A stretch of DNA of 50,077 nt from Clostridia bacterium (lineage in GTDB: Bacteria > Bacillota > Clostridia > Oscillospirales > Acutalibacteraceae), in assembly GCA_017449935.1 (NCBI GenBank), contig JAFSYP010000038.1, positions 1-50,077 on the forward strand, read 5' to 3'. Position 1 is the stretch's first letter. Each line of letters opens with the position of its first letter. Positions 6,457-17,666 of the stretch are shown piece by piece. The position numbers and the translations under genes are program-made. The notes beneath the pieces were generated by a model. It was not told the DNA's origin and made no database searches. It was given only the letters and a program-made list of their open reading frames with translations.

Positions 6457-8943
6457 ATGAATATACGTATCGCTTTAGCAGGCAACCCGAACAGCGGCAA
6501 AACGACGCTGTTCAACGCGCTGACCGGCTCCAACCAGTTCGTCGGCAACTGGCCGGGCGTGACGGTGGAGAAAAAGGAGGGCAAGCTGAAGAAGCACGAC
6601 GACGTGACGATCACCGACCTGCCGGGCATCTACTCGCTCTCCCCCTACACGCTCGAGGAAGTCGTCGCGCGAAACTACCTGATCGGCGAGCGCCCCGACG
6701 CGATATTGAACATCATCGACGGCACGAATCTCGAACGCAATCTCTACCTGACGACGCAGCTGACCGAGCTGGGCATCCCGGTGGTGCTCGCGATCAACAT
6801 GATGGACGTCGTGCGCAAGAACGGCGACCGGATCGACACGGCGGCGCTCGGCAAGCAGCTCGGCTGCAAGGCGGTGGAGATCTCCGCGCTGAAAGGCGAC
6901 GGCGTTCTCGAGGCTGCCGAAGCCGCGATCGCGGCGGCAAAGAACGCGAAGACGGTGCCGATGCATACGTTTTCCGGCGCGGTGGAGCATGCGCTCGCGC
7001 ACATCGAGGAAGCCGTCGTGCACGATCTGCCGGAGGAGCAGCAAAGATGGTACGCGATCAAGATTTTCGAGCGCGACGACAAGGTGCTCGAGCAGCTCCA
7101 TATCCCGGCGGATACGCTGTCGCACATTGAAAAAGATATTGCCGCGGCGGAGCAGGAGCTGGACGACGACGCGGAAAGCATCATCACCAACGAGCGGTAC
7201 ATCTACATCGCCGAGGTCATCAAGGCGTGTTATAAAAAGAAGAACAAGGGCGGCCTGTCGACGTCCGACAAGATCGACAAGGTTGTCACGAACCGCTGGC
7301 TGGGTCTGCCGATCTTCGCGGTCGTGATGTTCCTCGTGTACTGGATCGCGATGGTCGCTGTCGGTGCGCCGGCAACGGATTGGGCGAACGACGGCCTGTT
7401 CGGCGACGGCTGGCATCTGTTCGGCATCGGCAGCAGCGCGTATGAAGAGGTCGACGAAGAATACAACACGGCGCTGAACGCGGCGCAGGCGTTCGTGGAG
7501 ATCGACCCGGAGGCAGAGGACTTTGACGAAGACGCCGCCAAAGCGGAGCTTGCGTCGTTTGTCCCCGCGGAAAAGACCGCCGCAGTGGATGTGGAAGACG
7601 AAGAGACGCTGGAAATCAGCACGCTGAATGCGTATTACGACGAGATCCCGGCGGATGCGGACGAGGAAGAAACCGTCGGTATGACGTTTGTTGAGGCGAA
7701 GGAGTATTTCACCGCAAACGGCTTTGACGCGCCCGACCCCGCCGACTACGGCGTGTGGGTACCCGGCGTGCCGGTACTCGTGGGCAATCTCCTTGAAAAA
7801 GCGAATGCCGCCGAATGGCTGCAGGGACTGATCCTCGACGGTATCGTCGCGGGCGTCGGCGCGGTGCTGGGCTTCGTGCCGCAGATGCTGGTGCTGTTCC
7901 TGATGCTGGCGTTCCTCGAAGCATGCGGCTACATGGCGCGTATCGCGTTCGTGCTCGACCGTATCTTCCGCAAATTCGGTCTGTCCGGCAAATCCTTTAT
8001 CCCGATGCTCATCGGCGTGGGCTGCGGCGTTCCCGGCATCATGGCGAGCCGCACCATCGAAAACGAGCGCGACCGCCGCATGACGATCATGACGACGACC
8101 TTTATCCCCTGCGGCGCGAAGGTGCCGTTCATCGCGATGATCGCCGGCGCGATCTTCGGCGGCTCGGCGTGGATCTCCACGTCCGCGTATTTCATCGGCA
8201 TGGCGGCGATCGTCGTGTCCGGCATCATGCTCAAGAAGACGAAGATGTTCGCGGGCGATCCGGCGCCGTTCGTCATGGAGCTGCCCACGTACCACTGGCC
8301 GACAGTCGGCAACGTGCTGCGCTCGATGTGGGAGCGCGGCTGGTCGTTCATCAAAAAGGCCGGCACGATCATCCTGCTGTCCACGATCCTCGTCTGGTTC
8401 ACGTCGTACTTCGGCTTTGCGGAGGACGGCTTCCGGATGCTTGCGGAGGACGAGCTTGACCTCTCCATCCTCGCGCGCATCGGCAGCGTGATCGCGTGGA
8501 TCTTCGCGCCGCTCGGCTGGGGCACATGGCAGGCGGCCGTCGCGTCCATCACAGGCCTTGTCGCGAAAGAAAACATCGTCGGTACCATGGGCATCCTGTA
8601 CGGCGGCGGGGAACTGACGGCATGGCAGGCGCTGCATCAGGCGTTCACCGGCGTGACCGGCTTCTCGTTCCTCGTATTCAACCTCCTGTGCGCGCCGTGC
8701 TTTGCGGCGATCGGCGCGATCAAGCGCGAGATGAACAACGCCAAATGGACGTGGTTCGCGATCGCCTATCAGTGCGGTTTCGCCTACGCTGTGTCGCTGT
8801 GCATCAACCAGATCGGCGGCGCGTTCACCGGCAATTTCAACGTGATCGGCTTTATCTGCGCGCTGGCGCTGATCGCCGGCATGGTCTATATGCTGTTCTT
8901 CCGCAAGTATACCGAAGCGACGAAGCTGACCAAGAAAGTCTGA
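6457..8943 (+). CDS. feoB: ferrous iron transporter FeoB
   Basis: 828 residues. The N-terminal G domain shows GNPNSGKT (9-16), DLPG (54-57) and NMMD (about 114-117), with the NWPGVTVE switch. A helical regulatory domain follows, then a multi-helix membrane domain containing the two gate repeats (GVGCGVPGIMASR; LCAPCFAAIGAI). It drives Fe(II) uptake across the inner membrane. Between the first membrane segment and the core, about residues 330-430 form a strongly acidic extracytoplasmic insert (many Glu/Asp, few bases), longer than in the E. coli protein. AAAGGAAG precedes ATG 6457. It is preceded by operator copy 5 and followed 18 bp later by its Cys-rich partner. Confidence 0.97.
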   Translation: MNIRIALAGNPNSGKTTLFNALTGSNQFVGNWPGVTVEKKEGKLKKHDDVTITDLPGIYSLSPYTLEEVVARNYLIGERPDAILNIIDGTNLERNLYLTTQLTELGIPVVLAINMMDVVRKNGDRIDTAALGKQLGCKAVEISALKGDGVLEAAEAAIAAAKNAKTVPMHTFSGAVEHALAHIEEAVVHDLPEEQQRWYAIKIFERDDKVLEQLHIPADTLSHIEKDIAAAEQELDDDAESIITNERYIYIAEVIKACYKKKNKGGLSTSDKIDKVVTNRWLGLPIFAVVMFLVYWIAMVAVGAPATDWANDGLFGDGWHLFGIGSSAYEEVDEEYNTALNAAQAFVEIDPEAEDFDEDAAKAELASFVPAEKTAAVDVEDEETLEISTLNAYYDEIPADADEEETVGMTFVEAKEYFTANGFDAPDPADYGVWVPGVPVLVGNLLEKANAAEWLQGLILDGIVAGVGAVLGFVPQMLVLFLMLAFLEACGYMARIAFVLDRIFRKFGLSGKSFIPMLIGVGCGVPGIMASRTIENERDRRMTIMTTTFIPCGAKVPFIAMIAGAIFGGSAWISTSAYFIGMAAIVVSGIMLKKTKMFAGDPAPFVMELPTYHWPTVGNVLRSMWERGWSFIKKAGTIILLSTILVWFTSYFGFAEDGFRMLAEDELDLSILARIGSVIAWIFAPLGWGTWQAAVASITGLVAKENIVGTMGILYGGGELTAWQALHQAFTGVTGFSFLVFNLLCAPCFAAIGAIKREMNNAKWTWFAIAYQCGFAYAVSLCINQIGGAFTGNFNVIGFICALALIAGMVYMLFFRKYTEATKLTKKV

Positions 8944-8961
8944 TCGAAAGGAAGCGATCCT

Positions 8962-9132
8962 ATGTTCTCATGGCTGACAGCGAATTTAGGCACGATCCTG
9001 ATCGTTCTGGTGCTGACGCTCATTGTGGTCGGGATCATCGTAAAGCTCCGGAAGGATAAAAAGAAAGGCAAGTCTTCCTGCGGCGCGGGCTGCGCGCACT
9101 GCGCGATGCGCGGCGCCTGTCATCAGAAGTGA
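8962..9132 (+). CDS. FeoB-associated Cys-rich membrane protein
   Basis: 56 residues. One N-terminal membrane helix (about residues 8-28) is followed by a basic stretch and a cysteine cluster, CGAGCAHCAMRGAC, giving Cys40, Cys44, Cys47 and Cys53. This is the FeoB-associated Cys-rich membrane family, found after feoB in many Firmicutes. The cysteines probably face the cytoplasm and may receive iron; the mechanism is not established. AAAGGAAG lies eight bases before ATG 8962, and the gene follows feoB by 18 bp. The 186 bp after it hold an 8-bp stem (9141-9148 / 9177-9184) without a T-run, and no gene. Confidence 0.9.
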   Translation: MFSWLTANLGTILIVLVLTLIVVGIIVKLRKDKKKGKSSCGAGCAHCAMRGACHQK

Positions 9133-9318
9133 CGCCATACGCGCCGCAAAGAGATCCGCTTCCGATAAGTAACGTATGCGGCGCCGGGACAATGCTCTCA
9201 GCGTCGCATTTTCTGCAGCTGTGTTCTTTCGTGAAGATAATATGGCGATACCATACCTTGACCTGACAGCGAAGCGTCTCTCCAATCCATGACTTGTGTA
9301 TGCACGGCATAAACACCA

Positions 9319-10503
9319 TCACTGCAGCAAGGCAATCAATCTCCGGGCGGCCTCCGCGGTGTCGGCGGGATCGCCGAAGGTGGAGAAGCGGAAGAAGCCC
9401 TCGCCGCATGCGCCGAAGCCGGCGCCGGGCGTGCCGACGATCTGCGCCTTGCGCAGCAGAAAGTCGAAAAAGCTCCAGCTGTCCATGTCGTTCGGGCAAT
9501 GCAGCCAGACGTACGGTGCGTTATGGCCGCCGCAGTACCACAGACTGATCTTGTCGAGCGCGTCGGTCAGCGTTTTCGCGTTGCGCTTGTAGAGTGCGAT
9601 CTGCTGCTTGATCTGCGCGCGTCCTTCGTCGGTGAACGCCGCCGCGCCGCCTTTTTGCAGGATGTACGAGACACCGTTGGTTTTTGTTGTGCGATTGCGC
9701 ACCCACATGGCGCCCAGGTTCAGTCCGTCGCGCGTCAGGTCTTTCGGGATCACGGTATAGCCGAGACGCGTACCCGTAAAGCCCGCCGTCTTGGACAGCG
9801 AGCAGATCTCGATCGCACAGGTGCGCGCGCCGTCAAGTTCAAATATGCTGTGCGGCAGCGTTTCGTCTTCGATATAGGCTTCATACGCCGCGTCGAACAG
9901 GATCACCGCGCCGCGCTGGTTGGCGAAGTCCACCCATGCCTGTAATTGTTCGCGCGAAAAGACCGCGCCGGTCGGGTTGTTGGGCGAGCAGATATACAGA
10001 ATGTCTGCGTCGATGCTGTCGTCCGGCGACGGAAGGAAGCCGTTCTCTCTGCCGGAGGCCAGATGGATGATGCGTCTGCCCGCCATGACGTTGGCGTCGA
10101 CATACGCGGGATAGGCCGGTTCGATCACCATGGCTGCCGCGCTTTTGTCGAACAGATCGAGAATGTCGCCCAGCTCGTCGCTCGCGCCGCTTGAGACGAA
10201 CACTTCGTCCGGCGCGAGCTGCACGCCGCGCTTGACGTAATGCGCCGCGATCGTTTCGCGCAGGAACGGCGCGCCGCATTCCGGCATATAGCCGTGGAAC
10301 ATGTCCTTCTGTGCCTGATCGTTCACTGCTTCGTGCAGCGCGTCGATCACGGCGGGGCACAGCGGCTGCGATACGTCGCCGATGCCCAGACGCAGCAGAT
10401 GCGTGCCGGGGTTCTCCGCAACGTACGCTTTAGTCTTCTGCGCGATATTGTAAAACAAATAGGAATCCTTCAAGTCCGCGTAATGCGTGTTCAGTGCGAT
10501 CAT
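9319..10503 (-). CDS. dapL: LL-diaminopimelate aminotransferase family enzyme
   Basis: 394 residues, class I/II PLP aminotransferase. The start (ALNTHYADLKDSYLFYNIAQK) and the RLGIGDVSQPL motif are characteristic of DapL. CSPNNPTGA and SLSKTAGFTGTRLGY follow, with Lys238 as the PLP Schiff-base residue. DapL converts tetrahydrodipicolinate and glutamate directly to LL-diaminopimelate, so the organism need not use succinylated or acetylated intermediates. The ATG overlaps the dapF stop by four bases (ATGA), which couples it to the epimerase that uses its product. It is the last gene of the long nitrogen operon, whose glutamate it consumes. Confidence 0.94.
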   Translation of the reverse strand: MIALNTHYADLKDSYLFYNIAQKTKAYVAENPGTHLLRLGIGDVSQPLCPAVIDALHEAVNDQAQKDMFHGYMPECGAPFLRETIAAHYVKRGVQLAPDEVFVSSGASDELGDILDLFDKSAAAMVIEPAYPAYVDANVMAGRRIIHLASGRENGFLPSPDDSIDADILYICSPNNPTGAVFSREQLQAWVDFANQRGAVILFDAAYEAYIEDETLPHSIFELDGARTCAIEICSLSKTAGFTGTRLGYTVIPKDLTRDGLNLGAMWVRNRTTKTNGVSYILQKGGAAAFTDEGRAQIKQQIALYKRNAKTLTDALDKISLWYCGGHNAPYVWLHCPNDMDSWSFFDFLLRKAQIVGTPGAGFGACGEGFFRFSTFGDPADTAEAARRLIALLQ

Positions 10504-11288
10504 ACGGTTTCTCCTTCATAAACGGTTTCGGCGGGGCCGGTCATCGTCACGCTGCCGTCGGATGCGACGGTGATGTGCAGCGTCCCGCCGTCCAAATGCA
10601 CGGCGATCGGTTCGCCCTGTTTGCAATAGCCCTTGCGCACGGCGGCGGCCGCGCTCGCACAGGAACCGGTGCCGCACGCCATCGTCACACCGCTGCCGCG
10701 TTCCCACACGCGCATACGCAGCTCGGTATCGCTCAGCACCTGCACAAATTCCGCATTCACGCCGTCCGGAAAGTCCGGATGATGCTCGATCTGCGGGCCG
10801 ATACTCTCCAGCTCGACGGCTTCGGCGTCGTCCGTGAAAAAGACCGCGTGCGGATTGCCGACGTTCACGGGCGTATAAGCAAACGTCTGCGTGCCGATCT
10901 GCAACGTGTCGTCCTCTCGAACGGCTGCTTTGCCCATCTGCACCGCGACATACTGCACCTTGCCGTGTCGAACGGTTAGTTCCAGCTCCTTGATCCCGGA
11001 CAGCGTTTCAATGCGCAGAAGCGTATTGTCCGTATATCCTTTGTCATACACATATTTGCCCACACAGCGGATACCGTTGCCGCACATCATCGCTTCGCTG
11101 CCGTCGGCGTTGAAAATGCGCATTTTGAAATCGGCGACGTCGGAATGCGAAATATAGATCATACCGTCCGAGCCGGCGCCGAAATGGCGGTCGGACAGTC
11201 GAACGGACAACGCGGCAATATCGTCCGGTACCTCGCCGAACACATACAGATAGTCGTTTCCCAAGCCATGCATTTTTGTAAAGTGCAT
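10500..11288 (-). CDS. dapF: diaminopimelate epimerase
   Basis: 262 residues. It begins FTKMHGLGNDYLYV, the DapF signature. The two catalytic cysteines appear as MMCGNGIRCVGKYV (Cys69) and TMACGTGSCASA (Cys205); PLP is not needed. It interconverts LL- and meso-diaminopimelate for lysine and peptidoglycan. GGAG precedes ATG 11288. The gene lies 13 bp after purF and overlaps dapL. Confidence 0.96.
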   Translation of the reverse strand: MHFTKMHGLGNDYLYVFGEVPDDIAALSVRLSDRHFGAGSDGMIYISHSDVADFKMRIFNADGSEAMMCGNGIRCVGKYVYDKGYTDNTLLRIETLSGIKELELTVRHGKVQYVAVQMGKAAVREDDTLQIGTQTFAYTPVNVGNPHAVFFTDDAEAVELESIGPQIEHHPDFPDGVNAEFVQVLSDTELRMRVWERGSGVTMACGTGSCASAAAAVRKGYCKQGEPIAVHLDGGTLHITVASDGSVTMTGPAETVYEGETV

Positions 11289-11301
11289 TCTGTTTCATCT
11301 C

Positions 11302-12708
11302 CTATATTTCAGACAATCTCCGTTCATATCGGTTCTTGCGTTCGCCCGTCGGAATCGCCGTCGGGTAGTCGCCTGTGAAGCACGCGCCGCAGTAGCCGCC
11401 GCTGCACAGTTCGCACAGCGCCTCGGTCGGCAGATAACCGAGCGAGTCCGCGCCGATCTGCGCCGCGATCTGCGGCACGGTAAGACGGCTCGCGATCAGA
11501 TGCTCCTCGGAGTCGATGTCCGTGCCGTAATAGCACGGATGCAGGAACGGCGGCGCGCATACGCGCATATGCACCTCGCGCGCGCCCGCTTCCCGCAGCA
11601 GCCGCACGATCCGCGCACTGGTCGTGCCGCGCACGATGGAGTCGTCGATCAGCACGACGCGTTTATCCCGCACGGCGGGTTCGATCGCGGACAGCTTGAT
11701 CTTGACCTGATCCGCTCTGCCCGACGGCGCGATAAAGGTGCGGCCGATGTATTTGTTTTTGACAAGACCTATTTCGTACGGGATACCGGATGCGCGGCTG
11801 TAGCCGAGCGCGGCGTCGAGTCCGGAATCCGGTACGCCGATCACCACGTCCGCCTGGACGGGATGCGTGTTTGCCAATATTTCGCCTGCGCGTATCCGCG
11901 ACGCGTGTACGGATACGCCGTCGATCACGGAGTCGGGACGGGCAAAATAAATATATTCAAAAATACACGTTTTCTTGTCTGCTTGGCGGCAGTGCTCCCG
12001 ACGGGATACGACGCCGCTTTTTGTGAAGATCAGGATCTCGCCCGGCTCCACGTCGCGGATCACTTCGCCGCCGACCGCGTGGATCGCGCAGCTTTCGGAC
12101 GCGACGATATACACGCCGTCCTGCGTTTTGCCGAAGCACAGCGGACGGAAGCCGTGGCTGTCGCGCGCGCAGATCAGCTTCTGCGGGCTCATCAGCACCA
12201 GAGAATACGCGCCGTCGAGCGTGTCCATCGCGCGGCTGAGCGCGTCCTCGATGGACGGCATCCGTAATCGTTCGCGCGTGACGATATAGGCGATCGTCTC
12301 TGTGTCGCTCGTCGTGTGGAAGATCGCGCCGGACAGCTCCAGTTCGCTGCGCAGCAACGCGGCGTTCGACAGATTGCCGTTGTGCGCGAGCGCCATCCTT
12401 CCCTTTTGATGGTTGACCTCGATCGGCTGGCAGTTGACGCGGCTCGCGCCGCCCGTCGTGCCGTAGCGCGTATGCGCCACAGCCATGGACGATACGGGGA
12501 ACGACGCGAGCGTCTTTTCCGAAAAGACTTCGGACACAAGCCCCGTATCCTTATGCGAGACGAACACGCCGTCGTCGTTCACGACGATCCCGCAGCTCTC
12601 CTGCCCGCGGTGCTGCAGCGCGTACAGCCCGTAGTAACAAAGATGCGCGGCGTCTGTCGGGCGGTCGGCAAATACGCCGAACACGCCGCATTCCTCATGA
12701 ATTGCCAT
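11302..12708 (-). CDS. purF: amidophosphoribosyltransferase
   Basis: 468 residues. The N-terminal Ntn-type glutaminase has Cys7 (EECGVFGVF), so a six-residue propeptide is expected to be removed, then LQHRGQESCGI. A phosphoribosyltransferase domain carries VLIDDSIVRGTTS (PRPP loop). The C-terminal CELCSGGYCGACFTG with earlier cysteines fits the 4Fe-4S cluster of the Bacillus-type, oxygen-labile enzyme. It makes 5-phosphoribosylamine from glutamine and PRPP, the first step of purine synthesis. It lies 25 bp after the Amt-PII gene and is one of four glutamine amidotransferases in this operon. Confidence 0.97.
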   Translation of the reverse strand: MAIHEECGVFGVFADRPTDAAHLCYYGLYALQHRGQESCGIVVNDDGVFVSHKDTGLVSEVFSEKTLASFPVSSMAVAHTRYGTTGGASRVNCQPIEVNHQKGRMALAHNGNLSNAALLRSELELSGAIFHTTSDTETIAYIVTRERLRMPSIEDALSRAMDTLDGAYSLVLMSPQKLICARDSHGFRPLCFGKTQDGVYIVASESCAIHAVGGEVIRDVEPGEILIFTKSGVVSRREHCRQADKKTCIFEYIYFARPDSVIDGVSVHASRIRAGEILANTHPVQADVVIGVPDSGLDAALGYSRASGIPYEIGLVKNKYIGRTFIAPSGRADQVKIKLSAIEPAVRDKRVVLIDDSIVRGTTSARIVRLLREAGAREVHMRVCAPPFLHPCYYGTDIDSEEHLIASRLTVPQIAAQIGADSLGYLPTEALCELCSGGYCGACFTGDYPTAIPTGERKNRYERRLSEI

Positions 12709-12733
12709 GCTCTTCCCCCGATCTTAGTCCGTC

Positions 12734-14485
12734 TTATTCCACGTCCTGTAAAGCGTCAAAGCCTTCTTCGCCCGTGCGGACTTTGATGACGTTTTCAACG
12801 TCGTAAACAAAGATCTTTCCGTCGCCGATGTGTCCGGTATACAGCACTTTCTTGGCCGTTTCGATCACCGCGCGGACAGGCACTTTGCTGACGACGATAT
12901 CGACCTGCACCTTCGGCAGCAGCGTCGCTTCCACCTGCACGCCGCGATAATACTCAGGCGTGCCCTTCTGCACGCCGCAGCCGAGCACATGGGATACCGT
13001 CATGCCGGTGATCCCAATGGAGAGCATCGCGCTTTTGAGCGCTTCCAGACGCGCTTCCTTGCAGACGATTTCAATTTTGGTGAGCTTCGGACTGCCTTCC
13101 GTAAAGGCCGGCATCTTCTTGACCGGCACAGCCTCGGCTTCCGGAACGTCGCCGGCGACGAAAACGGGCGCGTCCTCCGCTTCAATGGTTTCGGGCAGCA
13201 TGGAGAACCCGGCGTATGCCGAGGGAAGTCCGTGCTCCGTACGGTCGAGGCCGACAAGCTCTTCTTCCTTGGAGGCGCGCAGTCCGACGATCTTTTTTAT
13301 CAGGATAAACGTGCACGTAATCGTTACGGCCGTCCATGCTGCGACCGAAGCAAAACCGAGAAGCTGCAACGAAAGCAGTCTGAAACCGCCGCCGTAAAAC
13401 AGGCCGGTCATCGTGCTGCCGGAGGCGTCGGCGATCGCATAGCCGGGCGCGGCGTCCGTGGCAAACAGGCCGACGGCAAGCGTGCCCCACACGCCGTTCA
13501 TGCAGTGTACGGCAACCGCGCCGACGGGATCGTCGATATGCAGCTTGTGGTCGAGCAGCCATACGCCGAACACGACGAGCAAACCGGCGACCGCGCCGAT
13601 GCAGATCGCGCCGAAAGCGTCCGTCACATCACAGCCCGCGGTAATCGCCACGAGTCCGGCGAGCGAAGCATTCAGGCACATGGAAACGTCGGGCTTGCCG
13701 TACTTGATCCATGTGAAGATCATGCAAACGACGGTGGCGATCGATGGTGCGATCGTGGTCGTCAGAAAAACGGAGCCGAGCTGCGGCACGGACTTTGCGG
13801 CCGCGCCGTTGAATCCGTACCAGCCAAGCCACAGGATAAACACACCCAGCGCACCGAGCGCGATATTATGTCCGGGGAACGCATGGACTTTTACGGTGTT
13901 GCTCTCGTGTGTGAACTTGCCGATGCGCGGGCCGAGGATCTTGGCGCCGATCAGCGCGGAAATACCGCCGACCATGTGGATTGCACAGGAACCGGCAAAG
14001 TCATGAAAGCCGAGCCCTGACAGCCAGCCGCCGCCCCAGATCCAATGTGCTTCGATCGGATAGATCAGCGCCGAAATGACGCCGGAATAAATACAGTAGG
14101 ACAAAAACTTCGTGCGTTCCGCCATCGCGCCCGAAACGATCGTCGCCGTTGTGGCGCAGAAAACGAGATTGAAAACGAAGTTGGAAAAGTCGAAATCCGC
14201 ATACGCCGTAAACAGATCGAAGCCGGGCTTGCCGATCAGACCGACGACGTCCTCGCCCATCAGAAGGCCGAAACCGATCACGATGAAAACGACGGTGCCG
14301 ATGCAGAAGTCCATCAGGTTTTTCATGATGATGTTGCCGGTGTTTTTCGCGCGGGTAAAGCCGGCCTCCACCATGGCGAAGCCCGCCTGCATCCAGAACA
14401 CGAGCGCGGTCCCGATCAAAAACCAAACGGCGAACACCTGCGTGCCGACGGCTTGCTGTATGGTCGATAAAAGCGATTCAGTCAT
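12734..14485 (-). CDS. amt: ammonium transporter fused to a PII signalling domain
   Basis: 583 residues. Residues 1 to about 410 are an Amt channel with 11 predicted membrane segments. The twin pore histidines can be recognised in DFAGSCAIHMVGG and AVHCMNGVWG. After a linker, residues about 466-575 form a complete PII domain (KIEIVCKEARLEALKSAM; T-loop GTPEYYRGVQVEATLLPK with a Tyr near 513; TGHIGDGKIFVYDVENVIKV). Separate GlnK normally plugs Amt when nitrogen is ample and binds ATP, ADP and 2-oxoglutarate; here the plug is tethered. GGAGG precedes ATG 14485. It sits 25 bp after pyrG. The T-loop Tyr could be modified, but no uridylyltransferase is in the window. Confidence 0.96.
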   Translation of the reverse strand: MTESLLSTIQQAVGTQVFAVWFLIGTALVFWMQAGFAMVEAGFTRAKNTGNIIMKNLMDFCIGTVVFIVIGFGLLMGEDVVGLIGKPGFDLFTAYADFDFSNFVFNLVFCATTATIVSGAMAERTKFLSYCIYSGVISALIYPIEAHWIWGGGWLSGLGFHDFAGSCAIHMVGGISALIGAKILGPRIGKFTHESNTVKVHAFPGHNIALGALGVFILWLGWYGFNGAAAKSVPQLGSVFLTTTIAPSIATVVCMIFTWIKYGKPDVSMCLNASLAGLVAITAGCDVTDAFGAICIGAVAGLLVVFGVWLLDHKLHIDDPVGAVAVHCMNGVWGTLAVGLFATDAAPGYAIADASGSTMTGLFYGGGFRLLSLQLLGFASVAAWTAVTITCTFILIKKIVGLRASKEEELVGLDRTEHGLPSAYAGFSMLPETIEAEDAPVFVAGDVPEAEAVPVKKMPAFTEGSPKLTKIEIVCKEARLEALKSAMLSIGITGMTVSHVLGCGVQKGTPEYYRGVQVEATLLPKVQVDIVVSKVPVRAVIETAKKVLYTGHIGDGKIFVYDVENVIKVRTGEEGFDALQDVE

Positions 14486-14510
14486 GTTTTACTTCCTCCG
14501 TTATGCACGG

Positions 14511-16124
<1,614 letters not shown>

Positions 16125-17657
16125 TTATTCCCACTCTACGGTTGCCGGCGGCTTCGACGTGACGTCGTAGGCCACGCGGCTGACCCCGCGCACTTCATTT
16201 GTAATGCGGCTGCTGGCGCGCTCGAGCACATCATACGGCAACCGCGTCCATTCCGCTGTCATGAAGTCGTCCGTCGTCACGGCGCGCAGCGCGACGGTAT
16301 AGCCGTACGTTCTGGCGTCGCCCATCACGCCGACGCTTCTCGTGTCGGTCAGGACGGCAAAATACTGGTGCGGCGCCTGCGGAAGCTCCGTGCGTTCGAG
16401 CTCCTCACGGAAGATCGCGTCCGCCTTGCGCAGGGTGTCGAGCTTCTCTTTGGTGATCTCACCGATCACGCGCACGCCGAGCCCCGGTCCCGGAAACGGC
16501 TGCCGCCAGACGAGCGCGTGCGGGATGCCGAGCTTCTCGCCGATGGCCCGCACCTCGTCCTTGAACAGCTCGCGCAACGGTTCGACGATCTGCGTAAAGC
16601 GCATATGCTTGGGAAGTCCTCCGACGTTGTGATGGCTCTTGATCGTCGCGCTCGCGCCCTTGCCGCTTTCGATCACGTCCGGATAGATCGTGCCCTGCGC
16701 CAAAACGTCGATGTGGCCGAGCTGATCCGCTTCTTCCTCGAACACGCGGATAAACGATTTACCGATGATCTTTCTTTTTTCTTCCGGTTCCGTGACGCCG
16801 CGCAGCGCCTGCAAAAACCGCTCTTCGGCACGGACGCGAAGGAGACGGATGCCGAACTGTTTACGGAACGTCTGCTCGACGAAATCGCCTTCGCCCTCGC
16901 GCAGCAGACCGTGATCGACGAATACGCACGTCAGCGCGTCGCCGACCGCCTTATGCAGCAGTACCGCCGCGACGGAGGAATCCACGCCGCCGGACAGCGC
17001 CAGCAGCACTTTTTTCCCGTCTAATGCTCTGCGGCAATTTTCGATGATCTGTCCGGCAACGTCGTCCATCTGCCAATCGGCTTTACACCCGCATACGTCC
17101 AGCACGAAATTGCGCAGCATCTGTTCGCCGAACGCCGTGTGCGTGACCTCCGGATGGAACTGCACGCCGTAGAGCCCTCGCGCGTCGTTCGCCATCGCGG
17201 CGCACGGACAGTGCGGCGTCTCGGCGATCACGGAAAAACCCGACGGCACGGTCGTGACGGCGTCGGTGTGGCTCATCCAGCAAACGCTCTCCTGCGGCAC
17301 GCCGCGGAACAATACGTTTTCCCGGACGGTCAGCGCTGTTTTGCCGTACTCGCTGCCCGATGCGGCAGGCTCGATCACGCCGTCCGTCAGAAACGCCAGA
17401 AGCTGGTGTCCGTAGCAGATGCCGAGGATCGGCACGCCGACCGACAGGATCGCCGGATCGCAGCGCAGCGCGTGATCGCCGTATACGCTGTTCGGGCCGC
17501 CGGTGAACACGACGCCGCGATAGCCGGCCGCTCGTATTTCCTCCGGCGTGATCCGGTCAAACGGTTTGATCTCGGCAAAGACGTGCTGTGCACGGATACG
17601 GCGCGCGATCAGCTGATCGTACTGTCCGCCGAAATTTAAAACAAGTATTTTATCCAT
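16125..17657 (-). CDS. guaA: GMP synthase (glutamine-hydrolysing)
   Basis: 510 residues, the full-length two-domain form. The class I glutaminase shows GICYGHQ (Cys81) and GVQFHPEV. The ATP pyrophosphatase domain has LALSGGVDSSVAAVLL and VFVDHGLLR, and the dimerisation domain ends KPPATVEWE. It aminates XMP to GMP with glutamine. It begins nine bases after asnB, so translation is probably coupled. Confidence 0.98.
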   Translation of the reverse strand: MDKILVLNFGGQYDQLIARRIRAQHVFAEIKPFDRITPEEIRAAGYRGVVFTGGPNSVYGDHALRCDPAILSVGVPILGICYGHQLLAFLTDGVIEPAASGSEYGKTALTVRENVLFRGVPQESVCWMSHTDAVTTVPSGFSVIAETPHCPCAAMANDARGLYGVQFHPEVTHTAFGEQMLRNFVLDVCGCKADWQMDDVAGQIIENCRRALDGKKVLLALSGGVDSSVAAVLLHKAVGDALTCVFVDHGLLREGEGDFVEQTFRKQFGIRLLRVRAEERFLQALRGVTEPEEKRKIIGKSFIRVFEEEADQLGHIDVLAQGTIYPDVIESGKGASATIKSHHNVGGLPKHMRFTQIVEPLRELFKDEVRAIGEKLGIPHALVWRQPFPGPGLGVRVIGEITKEKLDTLRKADAIFREELERTELPQAPHQYFAVLTDTRSVGVMGDARTYGYTVALRAVTTDDFMTAEWTRLPYDVLERASSRITNEVRGVSRVAYDVTSKPPATVEWE

Positions 17658-17666
17658 GATCTCATC

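Noticed and set aside
6475-8637. A 720-codon open frame antisense to feoB
   Set aside because: Low-complexity His/Arg/Asp-rich translation and no ribosome site; feoB on the other strand is complete.
9133-9318. A small gene after the feo operon
   Set aside because: No frame with a ribosome site and protein-like composition; only an 8-bp stem without a T-run.
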